Shown: positions 62,101 through 64,000 of the stretch, in pieces
Numbering within the stretch: the stretch's first letter is position 1
How the letters are laid out: each line of letters opens with the position of its first letter
NCBI GenBank assembly: GCA_019637795.1
Contig: JAHBUY010000001.1
Coordinates: 765,001-829,000, forward strand
DNA from: a bacterium
GTDB taxonomy: Bacteria; Desulfobacterota; Binatia; HRBIN30; CADEER01
Direction: 5' to 3'
DNA: 64,000 nucleotides
Translations under genes and position numbers: made by a program
The notes under the pieces: model-generated
The model's input: only the letters and a program-made list of their open reading frames with translations
Databases searched by the model: none
What the model was told of the DNA's origin: nothing

Positions 62101-63061
62101 CGCTGAGGCTGGGCACGGCGACCGACACGTCGCGCAGCGCGACGGTGCCGTGCAGCGCGTTGGTCTGCTCCGGCACCAGCTCGTAGGTGAGACCGAGGTC
62201 GAGTGCCCCCTGCAGATCGCTCCATCCGACCGTCGGCACGTACAGGCGCGCCCGGCGCAGCGGCAGGCTCTGCGCCGTCACGTCGGTAACGACGCTGACC
62301 CGGCTGTCGTCGAGGGTGACGTGCGCCGTGACGTCGATCGTGCCCTCGTCGACGCCGAGCTTGACGGCGATGGTCCCCGGCTTGCCGTAGACCGCCGGCG
62401 TCAGGGCGATCTGGTCCACCGAGACGCGGGCGATGCCGAGCTCGACCGGCTCGCTGCCCTGGAGGGCCAGGTCGCGGAAACGGACGCGGCCGTCGGTGAG
62501 CTCGAACTTGTCGAGCCCGAACGCCCACGGCGTGCCCTCGGCGGCGACGGCGGCCGGCGTGGCGCCGGCGGTCGGCGGCGCGCCCGCCTCGACCGCGACC
62601 GGCTGCTGCGGCACCAGGGCCAGCAGGTTGAGGTCGCCGCTCGCCAGGCGGTCGAGCGCGACGCGCGGCGTGTCGAGGGTGATCGAGCGGAGCTGGATCG
62701 TCTTGCGCAGCAGCGGCAGGTAGCGGAGCTCGACCGCCAGGCGCTTGAAGCCGACGATCGGGCTGTAGGCGTCGAACGCCGGCGGCGGCGGCGCGTGCTC
62801 GTCCTCCTCCTCGGCGGCGGGGGGCGGCGGCTCGGGCGCGCCCTTCTCGCGCACCGCGACGTCCTCGAGCGCGATGCCGCCGCGCCACAGGCGCAGGTCG
62901 ACGTCCCCGACGTCGACGCGCGCGTTCAGCGCCTGCGACGCCTGGCTGACGATGACGCGGCGCAGCACCTCGGGCAGCGCGGCGCGGATGACCAGCAGCA
63001 CCGCGGCGGCGGCCAGCCACCAGCGCCAGCGGTGGAGTCGCGCCCGCCAGGTGTCCGTCAC
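59114..63061 (-). CDS. DUF748/AsmA-like giant envelope protein
   Basis: 1315 residues from GTG 63061, supported by AGGAG 3 nt upstream. One N-terminal helix ([16 protein letters not shown]) anchors a long beta-rich periplasmic chain with repeated short strands. A Pro/Ala/Thr linker lies near 380-480. The C-terminal part ([42 protein letters not shown]) is the DUF748 signature. AsmA-like proteins are thought to move lipids across the periplasm; that role is inferred. The C-terminus ends [11 protein letters not shown]. Confidence 0.88.
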   Translation of the reverse strand: MTDTWRARLHRWRWWLAAAAVLLVIRAALPEVLRRVIVSQASQALNARVDVGDVDLRLWRGGIALEDVAVREKGAPEPPPPAAEEEDEHAPPPPAFDAYSPIVGFKRLAVELRYLPLLRKTIQLRSITLDTPRVALDRLASGDLNLLALVPQQPVAVEAGAPPTAGATPAAVAAEGTPWAFGLDKFELTDGRVRFRDLALQGSEPVELGIARVSVDQIALTPAVYGKPGTIAVKLGVDEGTIDVTAHVTLDDSRVSVVTDVTAQSLPLRRARLYVPTVGWSDLQGALDLGLTYELVPEQTNALHGTVALRDVSVAVPSLSDVAVGWRSLELTLERIDLLAQRAAVRSVALDGATVAVRVEGGDLLPALAPRGAAPPTDTPAEPTAAETAAETPAAGEGGAVASPALAPSTDTPAPAAPEPTTTGAADTEGAASATPSPTPDEGAPGATESPPSESAPAAAASPAAPTPAASPWGWQVANVTITDSRLRVVGDLEPIDIGVGLDAASLTGDADAIGHLALAVAIASGTIDLAGDLRLAPLPAFGGTLRIAALPLPVLPVVRRILPSSAMPSGELRADLAIAAGLPSAAGGEAAADRVALSGTLGLANLRLAPPQVPDLALDLPDLELRLDHVAVPGVIPPGRPAAPGAAIELAAALTLRDPHVARGGAAPLDVAAQSIALAVPSLTVPAALARLGPGDAVVRVAGELGLDLERPRVAQGEAMGFEAAHVGLRISDASLPILATAAAADAVCGEAAGVAVHPPAALALQLDLVDPKLTSEQGRELNAGAQAIGLQLADVRLPGFVAGAPLAPSAEPLQAKATLSLTAPRLARGDGKELAISARSISVPLQSLSLPGVPGGIPPGAAVPPLRAAFGEIRVEAPAIRVTRTKEGIVLPAMGGGPPAGAAASPTAAPTPAAPAASPSAQPLAVQVAALRVLRGGIDFTDRAVQPPATLRFAPIEIEARDIALPGPQAKALKVDITALQQGRITVRGDLGPDASTLELKVDDLPLAPLNAYATTYSPYGIADGALTIDVKADAKGGNYTVQNDIRLHQFDLSGSEGDSLFEQNFGIPLSLALALLRDVQGNIDLSVPMQVDRQGNTQIDLMAVVRSALKQALAGAITSPLKMLGAVAGGAGAPIAPQPIAFRLGRAEPTGPGAESAARLAAFLASRPAMGVQLTCAATPEDARWLHEQALLASWADEGVFARSLAFVTERGPRQRIRAYLEARVADQKPELSAEDAATLAAWLQEIPPPPPDALQALAEARLAAVESVLREKGIDPSRISRGAPPEEATKPIVGINLRTAATAEAEEPDER

Positions 63062-63080
63062 CGTCTCCTACCGCCGCCCC

Positions 63081-64000
63081 TCACCAGCCGAGCGAGAGAC
63101 CGAACGCCAGGTAGAGGCTGTTGCGCTGGGCGTCGGCGGCGGGGTTGTTGTTGTACTCGTCGAGCAGCGAGAACTTCGCGCTCAGCGGCGTGATCAGGGG
63201 CGCCGTCAGCTCGAGCGCGTTGCGCAGCAGGTAGTCGGTGGTGAAGTTGTCGATCGCCGGCAGGTAGTCGAGCCGGTAGCCGAGGGAGATGTCGTAGGGA
63301 AAGTAGTAGGCGGCGGCGGCGCCGAAGGCGACGGCGAAGTAGTCGTTGTGGTCGCGGGTCTCGCCCGTCGTCTTGTTGACCACCGGTCCGGTGCCGCTGA
63401 AGTAGCCCTCGTACACCCAGGCGCCGCCGGCCTCGACGGCGAGGAAGTTGCGCTTCGGGGCCTCCAGCTTCTCCTGCCAGACGGTGTAGCCGACGCCGAG
63501 CCGGGGCACGCCGCGGATGCTCAACTTCTGGATGGCGTCGTACGTCACGTCGCCGGCGGCGAACCCGTAGAAGGCATCCGTGAAGTCGTACTCCTCGCGC
63601 AGGGCGCCGAAGGCGCGGTCCTCGATGGTGGTGGTGTTCTCGCCCTGCTTCTTCTGCGTCGAGTAGCGGTAGTCGCCGCCGATCGAGAAGCGGGTGGGCG
63701 CGTTGACGCGGGTGGTGTGGAGCCCGAGCAGGAAGCCGAACGTGTCGGTCGTCGCCTGCTGCAGGTTGAGGCCGAAGTCGGCGCTGCCGTCCCAGTAGCG
63801 CCAGGCGCTGCGCAGCTCGTCCTGCCAGGTCAACCCGTCGGGGCCGATCGGCAGCGCCGAGTGGATGTCGGCGGTCGGGATGGCGGTGGCGGTGGCGGCG
63901 GCGCCGCCGACCAGCAGTTTGTCGTCGCTGATCCCCTGCAGCGGCGCGTCGGCCTCCAGGCCGTCGCCGTAGAGCACCTGGAAGGGGCCGTCGGTCTTCA
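63081..64000 (-). CDS. DUF481-family outer-membrane beta-barrel protein (partial, runs off the right edge)
   Basis: About 306 C-terminal residues visible; no start in window. GFNLQQATTDTFGFLLGL-type and REEYDFTDAFYGFAAGDVTYD strands, SLGYRLDYLPAIDNFTTDYL, and a final SLYLAFGLSLGW (aromatic end) are typical of DUF481 (YdiY-like) barrels. Function unknown. It lies 19 bp upstream of the DUF748 gene, and the two may form an envelope unit. Confidence 0.85.
   Translation of the reverse strand, partial: KTDGPFQVLYGDGLEADAPLQGISDDKLLVGGAAATATAIPTADIHSALPIGPDGLTWQDELRSAWRYWDGSADFGLNLQQATTDTFGFLLGLHTTRVNAPTRFSIGGDYRYSTQKKQGENTTTIEDRAFGALREEYDFTDAFYGFAAGDVTYDAIQKLSIRGVPRLGVGYTVWQEKLEAPKRNFLAVEAGGAWVYEGYFSGTGPVVNKTTGETRDHNDYFAVAFGAAAAYYFPYDISLGYRLDYLPAIDNFTTDYLLRNALELTAPLITPLSAKFSLLDEYNNNPAADAQRNSLYLAFGLSLGW

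Noticed and set aside
58877..63193. 1438-codon plus-strand frame opposite DUF748
   Set aside because: Arg/Gly/Ala-rich low-complexity product; the minus-strand frame has a GTG start with AGGAG and a known DUF748 signature.

Overview
The window is about 64 kb of very GC-rich DNA with dense, mostly short-spaced genes. Many start codons overlap the previous stop (ATGA, TGATG, GTGA). The gene content suggests a free-living, respiring Gram-negative bacterium: a full cbb3 oxidase cluster, lipoproteins and secreted proteins, MscL, two L,D-transpeptidases and a wax-ester-synthase-like acyltransferase. Several secreted proteins carry a dockerin-like EF-hand module (GDCDGD..VTVDEL type), Thr/Pro-rich linkers, NHL propellers and Cys-rich repeats. 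From memory this style is typical of Candidatus Binatota/Binatia and related 'deltaproteobacterial' soil lineages. That placement is inference; there is no rRNA gene here.

Layout. 1-6.2 kb (minus): a protein kinase/AAA-ATPase regulator, a cholesterol-oxidase-like GMC oxidoreductase and a partial third protein, joined by ATGA overlaps. 6.4-15.0 kb (minus): ccoN-O-Q-P-G-H-I-S followed by a SafE/TauE-type membrane protein, which is the oxidase plus its copper, haem and assembly factors. 15.3-25.1 kb: a secreted alpha/beta hydrolase with an inserted EF-hand module, a secreted histidine phosphatase with exact 114-bp repeats, an LLM flavin oxidoreductase, an Mrp/ApbC Fe-S carrier ATPase, and three secreted proteins, two of which share an unrecognised domain present in three copies. 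25.2-28 kb: an AMIN-like lipoprotein, a HEAT-repeat protein, tRNA-Leu(CAA) and a secreted MsrB-MsrA fusion. 28.2-34.1 kb: an NHL/Cys-repeat protein and a second secreted protein that end in the same unrecognised ~157-residue domain, with a small membrane protein and WecB between them. 34.3-38 kb: an FtsX-type ABC permease without an ATPase neighbour, and a type III PKS-like protein lacking the catalytic His. 38.2-45.5 kb: a cytochrome c behind a sigma-54-like promoter, two L,D-transpeptidases, a metallophosphoesterase, a two-component system and a small membrane protein. 45.5-49.3 kb (minus): a Baeyer-Villiger-like monooxygenase, then aldehyde ferredoxin oxidoreductase with a MoaD-like protein. 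49.5-54.5 kb (plus): a Crp/Fnr regulator and NnrS, then two paralogous diiron proteins with a four-Cys ribbon protein, then an epoxide-hydrolase-like protein. 54.6-64 kb (minus): a small ORF, a double glycosyltransferase with TPRs, WS/DGAT, MscL, a DUF748/AsmA-like giant and a partial DUF481 protein.

The most interesting unit is probably 49.5-53.5 kb. A redox or NO-type Crp/Fnr regulator with its own perfect operator-like palindrome is followed by NnrS. A second similar half-palindrome sits just before a three-gene diiron/diiron/zinc-ribbon operon. The two recurrent unnamed domains of the secreted proteins are the other leads. All coordinates and motif calls were read by eye; family names are from memory of conserved motifs, not from searches.
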